Positions 1 through 8,381 of a stretch of DNA of 64,000 nt are shown piece after piece. This stretch comes from Streptomyces lydicus (GTDB taxonomy: Bacteria; Actinomycetota; Actinomycetes; Streptomycetales; Streptomycetaceae): contig NZ_RDTE01000003.1 in NCBI RefSeq assembly GCF_004125265.1, positions 7,068,001 through 7,132,000 on the forward strand, written 5' to 3'. The notes under the pieces are model-generated. The model saw only the letters and a program-made list of their open reading frames with translations, did no database searches and was not told where the DNA came from. The first letter of the stretch is position 1. The number at the start of each line of letters is the position of its first letter. The position numbers were made by a program, and so were the translations under genes.

Positions 1-185
1 GGCCCGATATGCGCTGGATCCTGCCGTACTCCGCGGTGCTCTCGCCGGTCCTGCTGCTCGGCGCCGATGTGCTCGGCAGGGTGGTGGCCCGGCCCGGTGA
101 GCTGCAGGTCGGCATCGTCACGGCCGTCGTCGGCGGCCCGGTCTTCATCTATCTCGTACGGCGTCGGAGGATGGCCCAGCTGTGA
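1..185 (+). CDS. FecCD-family iron-siderophore ABC permease, C-terminal end only
   Basis: This is the last 60 or so codons of a gene that begins before the window. The reading frame with codons at 3, 6, 9 ends at TGA 183-185. It shows a hydrophobic segment (LLLGADVLGRVV), the motif GELQVGIVTAVVGGPVFIYL and a basic tail (RRRRMAQL). That is the usual last part of a FecCD/BtuC permease, which forms half of the membrane channel for ferric-siderophore uptake. It overlaps the next permease by 4 nt (GTGA), so the two are translationally coupled, as expected for a heterodimeric permease pair. The rest of the gene, and probably a binding-protein gene, lie upstream of base 1. Confidence 0.85.
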   Translation, partial: PDMRWILPYSAVLSPVLLLGADVLGRVVARPGELQVGIVTAVVGGPVFIYLVRRRRMAQL

Positions 186-1405
186 ACGCGAGTGTGCGGC
201 CCGGGAAGGGCACCGAGGAGAACACCGAGGAGTACACCGGACCGAGCGCCGGAGAGAACGCCGGGCGGAGTGCCGCGCCGAGTGCCGGGGCGGTGGCGGA
301 GGCCGGAGCCGCGCGCGGCCTGGCGGGGCGGGCCCGGCGGGTCACGGTGGTGCGGACCAGGGGCGGGCTCTCGGTGCGCCTGGACGTGCCCGCCGTGGTG
401 GCGGGGCTGGTGCTGCTGGCCGTCGCGCTGGCGGCCGCCGTCGCCCTGATCGGCTCCGGCGACTACCCGATGAGCCCGGCCGAGGTGATCGCCACCCTGA
501 CCGGCGGCGGCGATGCCGGCCAGGAGTTCATCGTGCAGGACCTGCGGCTGCCGCGGGTGCTGGTGGGGCTGCTGGTCGGCGCCGCGTTCGGGATCGCCGG
601 GGCGGTCTTCCAGACCGTTTCGCGCAATCCGCTGGGCAGCCCGGACGTCCTCGGCTTCGCCCAGGGATCGTCCGTCGGCGCGCTGGTCGCCATCGTCTAC
701 TTCCAGGCCGGGACCTTCGCGGTCGCCGCCGGAGCGGTCGCCGGCGGCGTGATCACCGGCGTCGCCATCTTCCTGCTCGCCTGGAAGCGCGGCATCCACG
801 GCTACCGCTTCGTGCTCGTCGGCATCGGAGCGAGCGCGATGCTCTACGCGATGGTGCTCTACCTCCTGACCAAGGCGAACATCGTCGACGCGACCCGGGC
901 CACCACCTGGATGACCGGTTCCCTGGCCGGCCGCGACTGGGACCAGCTGTGGCCGCTGGCCGCCGTCTGCGTCGTCCTCGTCCCGGTGCTGCTGTTCCAC
1001 GGACGCCCACTGCGCATGCTGGAGATGGGCGATGACGCCGCGAGCGCCCTGGGCGTACGGGGCGAGCGGGTCCGTGTCGTCGTGCTGCTGGCGGCGGTCG
1101 TGCTCGTCGCCGCCGCCACCGCCGCGGCCGGGCCGATCTCCTTCGTGGCGCTGACCGCGCCCCAGCTGGCCCGGCGGCTCTCCCTCCCGCGCTTCCTCAA
1201 GGGCGCGGGGAGAGGCACACCCCTGCCCGGCCCCCATCTGCTGCTGTCCGCCCTCATGGGCGCCGTGCTGCTGGTCGCCGCGGACTGGGCCGCCCAGCGG
1301 CTCTTCGGCGCCGACCAGCTGCCGGTGGGCGTGCTGACCGGCGTCCTCGGCGGTGGCTATCTGCTGTGGCTGCTGGCCACGGAGCGCAAGGCGGGACGGA
1401 TATGA
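182..1405 (+). CDS. FecCD-family iron-siderophore ABC transporter permease
   Basis: The protein is 407 aa with a GTG start that overlaps the stop of the preceding permease (GTGA). Residues 1 to about 75 are a charged, low-complexity cytoplasmic extension not needed by the family. Then come about nine or ten hydrophobic segments typical of BtuC/FecD proteins. Recognisable blocks are LPRVLVGLLVGAAFGIAGAVFQ (split here as LPRVLVGLL and GAAFGIAGAVFQ), NPLGSPDVLGF and the cytoplasmic coupling-helix block GPISFVALTAPQLAR. It should pair with the upstream permease to move ferric-siderophore across the cytoplasmic membrane, driven by the ATPase at 1473. The substrate cannot be told from the sequence. 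Confidence 0.9.
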   Translation: MNASVRPGKGTEENTEEYTGPSAGENAGRSAAPSAGAVAEAGAARGLAGRARRVTVVRTRGGLSVRLDVPAVVAGLVLLAVALAAAVALIGSGDYPMSPAEVIATLTGGGDAGQEFIVQDLRLPRVLVGLLVGAAFGIAGAVFQTVSRNPLGSPDVLGFAQGSSVGALVAIVYFQAGTFAVAAGAVAGGVITGVAIFLLAWKRGIHGYRFVLVGIGASAMLYAMVLYLLTKANIVDATRATTWMTGSLAGRDWDQLWPLAAVCVVLVPVLLFHGRPLRMLEMGDDAASALGVRGERVRVVVLLAAVVLVAAATAAAGPISFVALTAPQLARRLSLPRFLKGAGRGTPLPGPHLLLSALMGAVLLVAADWAAQRLFGADQLPVGVLTGVLGGGYLLWLLATERKAGRI

Positions 1406-1472
1406 GACGGCGGACGCAACGGACCAACGTGCCCGGCACCAGCATGGATACGACAACCCCAGGAGTTCCGAA

Positions 1473-2462
1473 GTGAGCCGTCTTACGGCTGAGAACGTCA
1501 CCCTCGCCTACGACCAGCGGGTCATCGCCGAGAACCTCTCGGTGGCCATCCCCGACCACTCCTTCACGGTCATCGTCGGCCCGAACGCCTGCGGTAAGTC
1601 CACGCTGCTGCGCGCGCTCTCGCGGATGCTCAAGCCGGCCACGGGATCGGTGCTGCTGGACGGCTCCGCGATTTCCTCCCTGCCGGCCAAGAAGGTCGCC
1701 AGGACGCTCGGGCTGCTGCCGCAGTCCTCGATCGCCCCGGACGGGATCACGGTGGCGGACCTGGTGGCCCGCGGCCGCTATCCGCACCAGGGCCTGCTGC
1801 GGCAGTGGTCGGCCGACGACGAGCGGATCGTCCAGGAGTCGATGGCGGCCACCGGGGTCGGCGAGCTGGCCGACCGCTATGTCGACGAGCTGTCCGGGGG
1901 GCAGCGCCAGCGGGTGTGGATCGCGATGGCGCTCGCCCAGCAGACGCCGTTGTTCCTGCTCGACGAGCCGACGACCTACCTGGACATCCAGCACCAGATC
2001 GAGGTCCTGGACCTGTGCGCCGGGCTGCACGAGGAGCAGGGGCGGACGCTGGTCGCGGTGCTGCACGACCTCAACCACGCGGCCCGTTACGCGACCCATC
2101 TGATCGCCATGAAGGACGGCGCGGTCCTCGCCGAGGGCGCGCCGGGCGACATCGTCACCGCGGAGCTGGTGGAACGGGTCTTCGGGCTCAGCTGCCAGAT
2201 CATCGAGGACCCGGAGACCGGCACCCCGCTGGTCGTCCCGGCCGCGCGCAAGCCCCGTAACGGCGGGAGCGGAGCGGGCCGGGGCGCGGCGCGGACGCCG
2301 CGCACGGGGCAGGACGGTGGCCGGGCCGACGGAGCTGCCACGGGCGGCGCCTCGGCCGACGGGCACCCGGCCGACGGGAACCCGGCCGACGGGCACCCGG
2401 GCGAGGAGAACCCGGCCGAGGGGAAGACGAAGGCCGAGACGGCGACTACAGCAGCGTCCTGA
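1473..2462 (+). CDS. Iron-siderophore ABC transporter ATP-binding protein (FecE type)
   Basis: This 329-aa ATPase completes the importer. Walker A (GPNACGKST) is at about residues 36-44, the signature LSGGQRQRVWIAMALAQ near 140, and Walker B (LFLLDEPTTYLD) near 160, followed by the H-loop region VLHDLNHAARYA. GTG 1473 is chosen because AGGAG at 1461-1465 lies 7 nt ahead; earlier in-frame starts fall inside the permease gene. Beyond about residue 255 the protein has a non-conserved acidic/Pro-rich tail with five-residue repeats (ADGHP, ADGNP, ADGHP) encoded by 15-bp DNA repeats. The last 17 nt overlap the convergent SCP2 gene. Confidence 0.92.
   Translation: MSRLTAENVTLAYDQRVIAENLSVAIPDHSFTVIVGPNACGKSTLLRALSRMLKPATGSVLLDGSAISSLPAKKVARTLGLLPQSSIAPDGITVADLVARGRYPHQGLLRQWSADDERIVQESMAATGVGELADRYVDELSGGQRQRVWIAMALAQQTPLFLLDEPTTYLDIQHQIEVLDLCAGLHEEQGRTLVAVLHDLNHAARYATHLIAMKDGAVLAEGAPGDIVTAELVERVFGLSCQIIEDPETGTPLVVPAARKPRNGGSGAGRGAARTPRTGQDGGRADGAATGGASADGHPADGNPADGHPGEENPAEGKTKAETATTAAS
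2350..2424 (+). repeat. 15-bp in-frame repeats in the ATPase C-terminal tail
   Basis: Three near-identical 15-bp units encoding (A)DG(H/N)P lie in tandem, followed by a diverged GEENP unit and AEG. The unit length is a multiple of three, so copy-number changes would keep the frame. The repeat sits in a tail with no conserved ABC motif. Confidence 0.7.
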
Positions 2463-2793
2463 GGCGCAGCAGGTCGCGCAGGCCGGCCTCCAGCTTGACG
2501 CGACCGCTGCCCCAGGCCTTGGCGAAATTCAGCTTCCCGTCCACCAGGGCGACCAGATCGTCGCCGGCCATGGACAGGCGGATCTCGGCCTTGTGCGGAG
2601 GCGGGCCGGGGACATGGGTCACCTCCTGGAGGGAGCCGTCGGACAGCCGCCCGAGGAAGGTCACATCGAGGTCCGTGATGCGGCAGCTGAGCGAACGGTC
2701 GAACGCGGCCGCGCGCCGGACGTTGCCATCCGCCGCGGACAGATTCTGGGCCAGCCGGTCGAGAGCGGCGCGGCACTGGTCGAGGGTTGCCAT
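2446..2793 (-). CDS. SCP2 sterol-transfer-domain protein
   Basis: This small soluble protein (115 aa) consists of one SCP2-like domain. Visible features are FLGRLSDGSLQEVTHVPG, the strand/helix block AEIRLSMAGDDLVALVDGKLNFAKAWGSG (given here only in part as RLSMAGDDLVALVDGK) and VKLEAGLRDLLRLRTLL at the end. SCP2 domains bind lipids or other hydrophobic ligands; the ligand here is unknown. The gene is convergent to the siderophore ATPase (17-nt tail overlap) and divergent from the gene at 2868. No Shine-Dalgarno precedes ATG 2793. Instead, a -10-like hexamer (TATCGT on the minus strand, 2802-2807) lies 8 nt upstream, so the mRNA may be leaderless. Confidence 0.8.
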   Translation of the reverse strand: MATLDQCRAALDRLAQNLSAADGNVRRAAAFDRSLSCRITDLDVTFLGRLSDGSLQEVTHVPGPPPHKAEIRLSMAGDDLVALVDGKLNFAKAWGSGRVKLEAGLRDLLRLRTLL

Positions 2794-2801
2794 CGTGAGC
2801 G

Positions 2802-2860
2802 ACGATACGCCAGGTCGGGGGCGGCTCGTTCGTCCTTGTCAGCCTTCGCCAAGGTAGCGT
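2802..2860. promoter_or_regulatory. Divergent promoter region, both sides leaderless-type
   Basis: Between the SCP2 gene and the gene at 2868 there are two -10-like hexamers. TATCGT on the minus strand (2802-2807) is 8 nt before ATG 2793. TAGCGT on the plus strand (2855-2860) is 7 nt before ATG 2868. Neither start has a clear Shine-Dalgarno site. TTGTCA at 2836-2841 resembles a -35 but is only 13 nt from the plus-strand -10. Confidence 0.45.
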
Positions 2861-2867
2861 CGGGGGC

Positions 2868-3278
2868 ATGGAAGAGCCGATGCCCGGCCCGGAGCCGGAG
2901 GCGCCCGCACAAGCCGTGCCGGCGCAGCCCGTGCCGTCCGGGGAACAGCAGAAGGGCAACGGGGCCGCGAGCGCCGCGGGAGCCGCGCCGGCCGGTGATG
3001 CCGGGCCGCAGCCGATCGGGCTGGGGACGACCCCGACCGGTCAGGACGCGGTCGACGCCACGCTGCGCCGCCTCGCCGATGCCGACCACCTCCCGGCGAG
3101 CGGACACCTGCAGGTGTACGAGGATGTGCACCGTGGGCTGCGCGAGGTGCTGGCCGGTCTCGACCAGCACCCCGGGCCGCCCGCCCCTTCCCCGACGACG
3201 CACGGCACGACGCACGGCACGACGCACGGCACGACGCACGGCACGACGCACGACACGTCGCACGACAACAGGAGCTGA
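2868..3278 (+). CDS. Hypothetical protein with TTHG tandem repeats, upstream of tlyA
   Basis: This 136-aa protein has no recognised function. The first ~60 residues are Pro/Ala/Gln-rich and look disordered. A short helical core follows (VDATLRRLADADHL, then GHLQVYEDVHRGLREVLAGL), then a Thr/His-rich tail made of TTHG repeats. The core looks conserved in streptomycetes just ahead of tlyA, from memory. The gene ends 7 nt before the tlyA start, so the two probably share a transcript. The start rests on a -10-like hexamer 7 nt upstream; no ribosome site is visible. Confidence 0.65.
   Translation: MEEPMPGPEPEAPAQAVPAQPVPSGEQQKGNGAASAAGAAPAGDAGPQPIGLGTTPTGQDAVDATLRRLADADHLPASGHLQVYEDVHRGLREVLAGLDQHPGPPAPSPTTHGTTHGTTHGTTHGTTHDTSHDNRS
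3195..3266 (+). repeat. 12-bp tandem repeat, six copies
   Basis: The unit ACGACGCACGGC occurs four times without change at 3195-3242. A fifth copy (3243-3254) and a sixth (3255-3266) have one and two or so substitutions. It encodes the TTHG tail of the upstream protein and stays in frame whatever the copy number, so length variation between strains is likely. Confidence 0.9.
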
Positions 3279-3285
3279 ACCACAG

Positions 3286-4101
3286 GTGGCAGGAGTGGCA
3301 CGACGCCGACTCGACGCGGAGCTGGTGCGCCGCAAGCTGGCCCGTTCCCGCGAGCATGCGAGCCAGCTGATCGCCGCGGGCCGGGTGACCGTCGGCGGGG
3401 CGACCGCGACGAAGCCGGCCACCCAGGTGGAGACCAGCGCGGCCGTGGTCGTACGCGACGACGAGAGCGATCCGGACTATGTCTCGCGCGGCGGGCACAA
3501 GCTCGCCGGAGCCCTCGCCGCCTTCGTACCGCTCGGCCTGAAGGTCGAGGGCCGGCGGGCGCTGGACGCGGGCGCCTCGACCGGTGGCTTCACCGATGTC
3601 CTGCTGCGGGCCGGTGCCGGTCACGTCGTGGCCGTCGACGTCGGATACGGACAGCTCGCCTGGTCGCTGCAGAGCGATGCGCGGGTCACCGTGAAGGACC
3701 GCACCAACGTGCGCGAGCTGACCCTCGAACAGATCGACTCGCAGCCCGTCGACCTGGTCGTCGGCGATCTCTCGTTCATTCCGCTGGGGCTCGTCCTGCC
3801 CGCGCTGGCCCGCTGTGCGGCGCCCGACGCGGACCTGGTGCTGATGGTCAAGCCGCAGTTCGAGGTCGGCAAGGAGCGGCTGGGCAGCGGCGGGGTGGTG
3901 CGCAGCGCGGAGCTGCGCGCCGACGCGGTGCGGGCGGTCGCGCAGCGCGCCGCGGAACTGGAATTTGGCGTACTTGGCGTAACTGCGAGCCCGCTGCCCG
4001 GTCCTTCGGGGAACGTCGAGTACTTTCTGTGGCTCCGCGCCGGGGCGCCTGCACTCGACCCGGCGGACGTCGACCGTGCAGTGGCGGAGGGGCCTCGTTG
4101 A
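3286..4101 (+). CDS. tlyA: TlyA-family rRNA (cytidine-2'-O)-methyltransferase
   Basis: The 271-aa protein has an N-terminal S4 RNA-binding domain (RRRLDAELVRRKLARSREHA, residues ~5-60) and a C-terminal FtsJ-like methyltransferase domain. SAM-binding motif GASTGGFTDVLL is near residue 94, followed by VVAVDVGYGQLAW. GDLSFIPL and MVKPQFEVG (~187) supply catalytic Asp/Lys residues. In mycobacteria TlyA methylates 16S and 23S rRNA cytidines and its loss gives capreomycin resistance. GTG 3286 is preceded by GGAG at 3271-3274 (11 nt). The TTGA overlap with the NAD kinase gene shows translational coupling, the same order as in mycobacteria. Confidence 0.92.
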   Translation: MAGVARRRLDAELVRRKLARSREHASQLIAAGRVTVGGATATKPATQVETSAAVVVRDDESDPDYVSRGGHKLAGALAAFVPLGLKVEGRRALDAGASTGGFTDVLLRAGAGHVVAVDVGYGQLAWSLQSDARVTVKDRTNVRELTLEQIDSQPVDLVVGDLSFIPLGLVLPALARCAAPDADLVLMVKPQFEVGKERLGSGGVVRSAELRADAVRAVAQRAAELEFGVLGVTASPLPGPSGNVEYFLWLRAGAPALDPADVDRAVAEGPR

Positions 4102-5039
4102 CCACTACCCAGGCAGTTGAAGGCAGCGCAGCACACGGGAACACCGGAGCCGGGCGGACGGTCTTCCTGCTCGCCCACACCGGCCGCCCCGCGGCCATCC
4201 GCAGCGCCGAGCTCGTCGTCCAGGGGCTCTTGCGCTGCGGCATCGGCGTGCGGGTGCTGGCGGAGGAGGCCGCGGATCTGCCGCTGCCGCCGTCGGTCGA
4301 GCGCGTCGAGTCGGAGCAGTGCGCGGCCGAGGGCTGCGAACTGCTGGTGGTCCTGGGCGGGGACGGCACACTGCTGCGCGGTGCGGACTTCTCCAGGACG
4401 TCCGGTGTCCCGATGCTCGGCGTCAACCTCGGCCGGGTCGGCTTCCTCGCGGAGGCCGAACGCGATGACCTCGACAAGGTCGTCGACCGGGTGGTCACCC
4501 GCGCCTACGAGGTCGAGGAGCGGATGACGCTCGATGTCCTCGTACGCAACAACGGCAGTGTCGTCCACACCGATTGGGCCCTCAACGAGGCGTCGGTGGA
4601 GAAGGCGGCCCGGGAGCGGATGCTGGAGGTCGTGACCGAGGTCGACGGCCGGCCCGTCTCGCGCTTCGGCGGCGACGGGGTGGTCTGTGCGACGCCGACC
4701 GGCTCCACCGCCTACGCCTTCTCGGCCGGCGGCCCGGTGGTCTGGCCCGAGGTCGAGGCGCTGCTGATGGTCCCGATCAGCGCCCATGCCCTGTTCGCCA
4801 AGCCGCTGGTCACCTCGCCGCGCTCCGTCCTGGCGGTCGAGGTGCAGCCCAAGACCCCGCACGGCGTGCTGTGGTGCGACGGCCGCCGCAGCATCGAACT
4901 CCCGGCCGGCGCCCGGGTCGAGGTCCGCCGCGGCGCCGTGCCCGTACGTCTGGCCCGCCTGCACCACGCCTCCTTCACGGACCGTCTGGTCGCCAAGTTC
5001 GCCCTCCCGGTGGCGGGGTGGCGGGGAGCACCGCACTAG
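4098..5039 (+). CDS. nadK: NAD kinase
   Basis: This 313-aa enzyme phosphorylates NAD to NADP. The diagnostic motif GGDGT is at about residues 87-91, followed by NLGRVGFLAE and the second NAD-binding block TPTGSTAYAFSAGGP near 199. A TTG start at 4098 overlaps the tlyA stop (TTGA) and has GGAGG six nt ahead at 4087-4091, which decides the start against longer readings. The length fits the actinobacterial family. The gene is followed by a strong hairpin at 5071-5110. In many actinobacteria recN follows directly; here a methyltransferase gene lies in between. Confidence 0.93.
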   Translation: MTTTQAVEGSAAHGNTGAGRTVFLLAHTGRPAAIRSAELVVQGLLRCGIGVRVLAEEAADLPLPPSVERVESEQCAAEGCELLVVLGGDGTLLRGADFSRTSGVPMLGVNLGRVGFLAEAERDDLDKVVDRVVTRAYEVEERMTLDVLVRNNGSVVHTDWALNEASVEKAARERMLEVVTEVDGRPVSRFGGDGVVCATPTGSTAYAFSAGGPVVWPEVEALLMVPISAHALFAKPLVTSPRSVLAVEVQPKTPHGVLWCDGRRSIELPAGARVEVRRGAVPVRLARLHHASFTDRLVAKFALPVAGWRGAPH

Positions 5040-5070
5040 GAACCGCCGACGGCTTCCTCACCGGAGAAAC

Positions 5071-5110
5071 AGGGGCCGGCGCGGCGGGAAATGCCCCCGT
5101 GCCGGCCCTT
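5071..5110 (+). terminator. Hairpin terminator after NAD kinase
   Basis: A 14-bp stem (5071-5084 with 5097-5110, two G-T wobbles) and a 12-nt loop follow the NAD kinase stop by 31 nt. There is only a short T run. GC-rich stems without a long U-tract are the common form of streptomycete terminator. Confidence 0.65.
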
Positions 5111-5306
5111 GCCGGTGACCTGGACAGGGCTTCACCCCCGGCCGTGACCCGGCACCCTTCCCGCCTCCGCCCGCACCGCTCACACGGTCGCCACGGCACC
5201 CGGCGACACCTCTGGATCCGAGCCCCGGTGACATCCGGTCCTATGATCTGCGAAAGGGGAAAACGGGGCGGAAAGGGCGGGGGCGGGGATGGCGAAGGGG
5301 GAGCCG

Positions 5307-6044
5307 ATGGACCGGAACATCCGCAGCGTGGAGGACGTACTCAAGCTCCTGGACGGGCTGTTCGCGCCGGAGGCCGACCGCTGGACGGCCGAAGGTGCCG
5401 CCTGGTGGGACGACTTCTACGCGGACCGCTCCAAGCCGGTGCCGTTCTTCGTCGCGAAGCCCGACGAGAACCTGGTCTCCTACCTCGAACGCGGACTGAT
5501 CGGCCCGGGGCGCGCCCTCGACCTCGGCTGCGGCCCGGGCCGCAACGCACTGCACCTCGCCGCCGCGGGCTTCGCGGTGGACGCCGTGGACCTCTCGCCG
5601 GCCGCCCTCGCCTGGGCCGAGGACCGGGCCCGGGAAGAGGGGGCCGACGTCAGGTTCCTGTGCGGCGACGCCTTCGCCCTTGCGGAGACCGCACTGACCG
5701 GCCCGTACGACCTGATCTACGACTCCGGCTGCTTCCACCATCTGCCGCCGCACCGCCGCATCAGCTACCTCGCCCTCCTCGACCGGGCCCTGGCGCCCGG
5801 CGGGCATCTCGCCCTCACCTGTTTCGCGGCGGGCGGGATGGGCTCCGAACTCGGTGACACCGACTTCTACCACCAGGCAGGCCTCCATGGCGGCCTCGCC
5901 TACACCGCGGAGTCCCTGCGCTGGATCTTCTCCGGTCTGGCGGAGGTGGAACTGCGTCGCATGCACGACGAGGGGCCGGAGTCCGCGTGCTTCGGCGAAC
6001 CGTTCCTGTGGACGGCTCTGTTGCGGCGCCCGGTCCCGTCGTAA
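5307..6044 (+). CDS. Class I SAM-dependent methyltransferase
   Basis: The protein (245 aa from ATG 5307, or 251 aa from ATG 5289) is a single Rossmann-fold methyltransferase. Motif I is ALDLGCGPGRNALHLAA (about residue 70), followed by an acidic end of strand 2 (VDAVDLSP), motif II FLCGDAF and the post-II region YDLIYDSGCFHHL. ATG 5307 has a purine-rich GAAGGGGGAG just ahead; 5289 has only a G-run. The substrate is unknown; small-molecule acceptors are usual for this group. The gene sits alone between terminated neighbours and interrupts the usual NAD kinase-recN pair, so it may be a later insertion. Confidence 0.8.
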   Translation: MDRNIRSVEDVLKLLDGLFAPEADRWTAEGAAWWDDFYADRSKPVPFFVAKPDENLVSYLERGLIGPGRALDLGCGPGRNALHLAAAGFAVDAVDLSPAALAWAEDRAREEGADVRFLCGDAFALAETALTGPYDLIYDSGCFHHLPPHRRISYLALLDRALAPGGHLALTCFAAGGMGSELGDTDFYHQAGLHGGLAYTAESLRWIFSGLAEVELRRMHDEGPESACFGEPFLWTALLRRPVPS

Positions 6045-6377
6045 CCGGCACCGGCACCGGGCCGCCTGCACCCGGCACCCGGCAGTCCCTCATCGAGGCG
6101 GATGCGGGTCCCGTCCTGGTGAATGCGGGCCACCTTGCCGGTGCATACGAGCCCCGTGCCGGTGAACGCGGGACGCCGGCCACGCCGGTGCCGCATGCGT
6201 CGCCGTCCTCGGCACGAGCGCACCTTTCGTTCCGTTCTGTGATCATTCCGGCGGCAGGGCGTGATCGTGCTCCGTGGAGAATTCCCCCGGTTTGTGCGGA
6301 GGTTTTCCGCGGTGCCGGCGGCAGGAGTGAGGGGAGGCCGTCGCGGGGCGGCCCTGGGACCTCGTAAGGTCGTATCC

Positions 6378-8117
6378 GTGTTGGAGGAGATGCGGATCCG
6401 GTCCCTGGGTGTCATTGACGACGCCGTTGTCGAGCTGTCCCCCGGCTTCACGGCGGTGACCGGCGAGACGGGCGCCGGTAAGACCATGGTCGTCACCAGC
6501 CTCGGCCTGCTGCTCGGCGGGCGCGCCGACCCCGCGCTGGTGCGGATCGGCGCCAAGTCGGCGGTCGTGGAGGGCAGGATCGGCGTCGGCCCCCGGGCCC
6601 CCGCTGCCGTACGGGCCGAGGAGGCCGGCGCGGAGCTGGACGACGGCGCGCTGCTGATCAGCCGCACGCTCTCCGCCGAGGGCCGTTCGCGCGCCCATGT
6701 GGGCGGCCGCTCCGTACCGGTCGGCCTGCTGGCGGAGCTGGCCGACGACCTGGTCGCCGTGCACGGCCAGACCGACCAGCAGGGCCTGCTGCGGCCCGCC
6801 CGCCAACGCCAGGCGCTGGACCGCTACGCCGGGGACGCGGTCGCCGTCCCGCTCGCCAAGTACACCGCCGCCCACCGCCGGCTGCGCGGCGTCGCCGCCG
6901 AGCTGGACGAGCTGACGACGCAGGCCCGTGAACGTGCGCAGGAGGCCGATCTGCTGCGCTTCGGCCTCGACGAGATCGCGGAGGCCGAGCCTCAGCCCGG
7001 CGAGGACACCGACCTCGCCGCCGAGGCCGAACGGCTCGGTCACGCCGAGGCGCTGGCCTCCGCCGCGACCGCCGCGCACGCCGCGCTGGCCGGCAACCCC
7101 GAGGACCCCGAGGGCGTCGATGCCACGACCCTGGTCGCCGGTGCCCACCGTGCGCTGGAGGCCGTACGCAGTCACGACCAGGAGCTCTCCTCGCTCGCCG
7201 AGCGGCTCGGTGAGATCGGCATCCTGATGGCGGACGTGGCGGGCGAGTTGGCCAGTTACGCGGACGGCCTGGACGCGGACCCGTTGCGGCTCGCCGCGGT
7301 CGAGGAGCGCCGCGCCGCCCTGAACCATCTGACCCGCAAGTACGGCCAGGACATCGCGGCCGTGCTGGCCTGGTCCGAGGAGAGCGCCGCCCGGCTCGCC
7401 GAACTGGACGGCGACGACGAGCGGATCGGCGAGCTGGCCGCCGAACGGGACGCCTTGCGCGCGGAACTGGGCGAACTGGCTCAAACGCTGACCGATGCCC
7501 GTACGGCGTCGGCGAAGCGTTTCGCCGACGCGGTCACCGCCGAGCTCGCCGAACTCGCGATGCCGCACGCCCGGGTGACCGTCGAGATCCGCCAGACCGA
7601 GGTCGCCGAGGACGCCGACGGCATCGAGGTCGGCGGCCGTACCGTGGCCTACGGACCGGCCGGCGCCGACGAGGTCGAACTCCTGCTGGCCCCGCACCCG
7701 GGCGCACCGCCCCGGCCGATCGCCAAGGGGGCGTCCGGCGGTGAGCTCTCCCGGGTGATGCTCGCCGTCGAGGTGGTCTTCGCCGGCTCCGACCCCGTAC
7801 CGACCTACCTCTTCGACGAGGTCGACGCGGGGGTCGGCGGCAAGGCGGCCGTCGAGGTCGGCAGGCGGCTGGCCAGGCTCGCGAAGTCGGCGCAGGTCGT
7901 CGTCGTCACGCACCTCCCGCAGGTCGCGGCCTTCGCCGACCGCCAGCTGCTGGTGGCGAAGACGAACGACGGGTCGGTCACCAGGAGCGGTGTCACGGTC
8001 CTGGAGGGCGAGGAGCGGGTCCGCGAGCTCTCCCGGATGCTGGCCGGCCAGGAGGACTCCGAAACGGCCCGCGCGCACGCCGAGGAACTGCTGGAGACGG
8101 CGCGCACGGGGAGCTAG
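6378..8117 (+). CDS. recN: DNA repair protein RecN
   Basis: This 579-aa SMC-like ATPase acts in double-strand break repair. It starts with MRIRSLGVIDDA after the first few residues. Walker A (GETGAGKT) is at about 29-36. A central coiled-coil part (roughly 150-360, Glu/Leu/Ala-rich) follows. The ABC signature SGGELSRVMLAVEVVF is near 453 and Walker B LFDEVDAGVGGKAA near 478. GTG 6378 is taken from family alignment. TAAGGT at 6365-6370 is 7 nt upstream and could be the -10 of a leaderless transcript, or its AAGG a weak ribosome site. No LexA-type box was seen upstream. Confidence 0.93.
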   Translation: MLEEMRIRSLGVIDDAVVELSPGFTAVTGETGAGKTMVVTSLGLLLGGRADPALVRIGAKSAVVEGRIGVGPRAPAAVRAEEAGAELDDGALLISRTLSAEGRSRAHVGGRSVPVGLLAELADDLVAVHGQTDQQGLLRPARQRQALDRYAGDAVAVPLAKYTAAHRRLRGVAAELDELTTQARERAQEADLLRFGLDEIAEAEPQPGEDTDLAAEAERLGHAEALASAATAAHAALAGNPEDPEGVDATTLVAGAHRALEAVRSHDQELSSLAERLGEIGILMADVAGELASYADGLDADPLRLAAVEERRAALNHLTRKYGQDIAAVLAWSEESAARLAELDGDDERIGELAAERDALRAELGELAQTLTDARTASAKRFADAVTAELAELAMPHARVTVEIRQTEVAEDADGIEVGGRTVAYGPAGADEVELLLAPHPGAPPRPIAKGASGGELSRVMLAVEVVFAGSDPVPTYLFDEVDAGVGGKAAVEVGRRLARLAKSAQVVVVTHLPQVAAFADRQLLVAKTNDGSVTRSGVTVLEGEERVRELSRMLAGQEDSETARAHAEELLETARTGS

Positions 8118-8381
8118 GGGGAGGCGTCCCCTGGTAGGGCCTGTCTTTGCCCGTAGACCGGCGGTGGTCGATGAGCCGGCAGCAGCCGGTGAGCCGACGG
8201 CGGCCGGGGGCCGGTGCCGGCCGCCGAGCCGACGCCGGCCCGCCGAGTGGCATCGCTCACGGCGCGGCCGCCACGACATCGGCCGCCCGGTCTACCCGCG
8301 CCGCCGTTTGTGCTGGTCAGAAGCCCATGTGACGGGCCGGGTGCTGATGATCTTCGCGACGTGGCCCCCTCCGGCCATGAC

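Noticed and set aside
6240..6377. LexA box before recN
   Set aside because: No GTTCGA or TCGAAC half-sites were found there, unlike upstream of dnaE2.
8117..8135. Small GGGGA/TCCCC hairpin at the recN stop
   Set aside because: Only five pairs with no T-tract; too weak to call a terminator.
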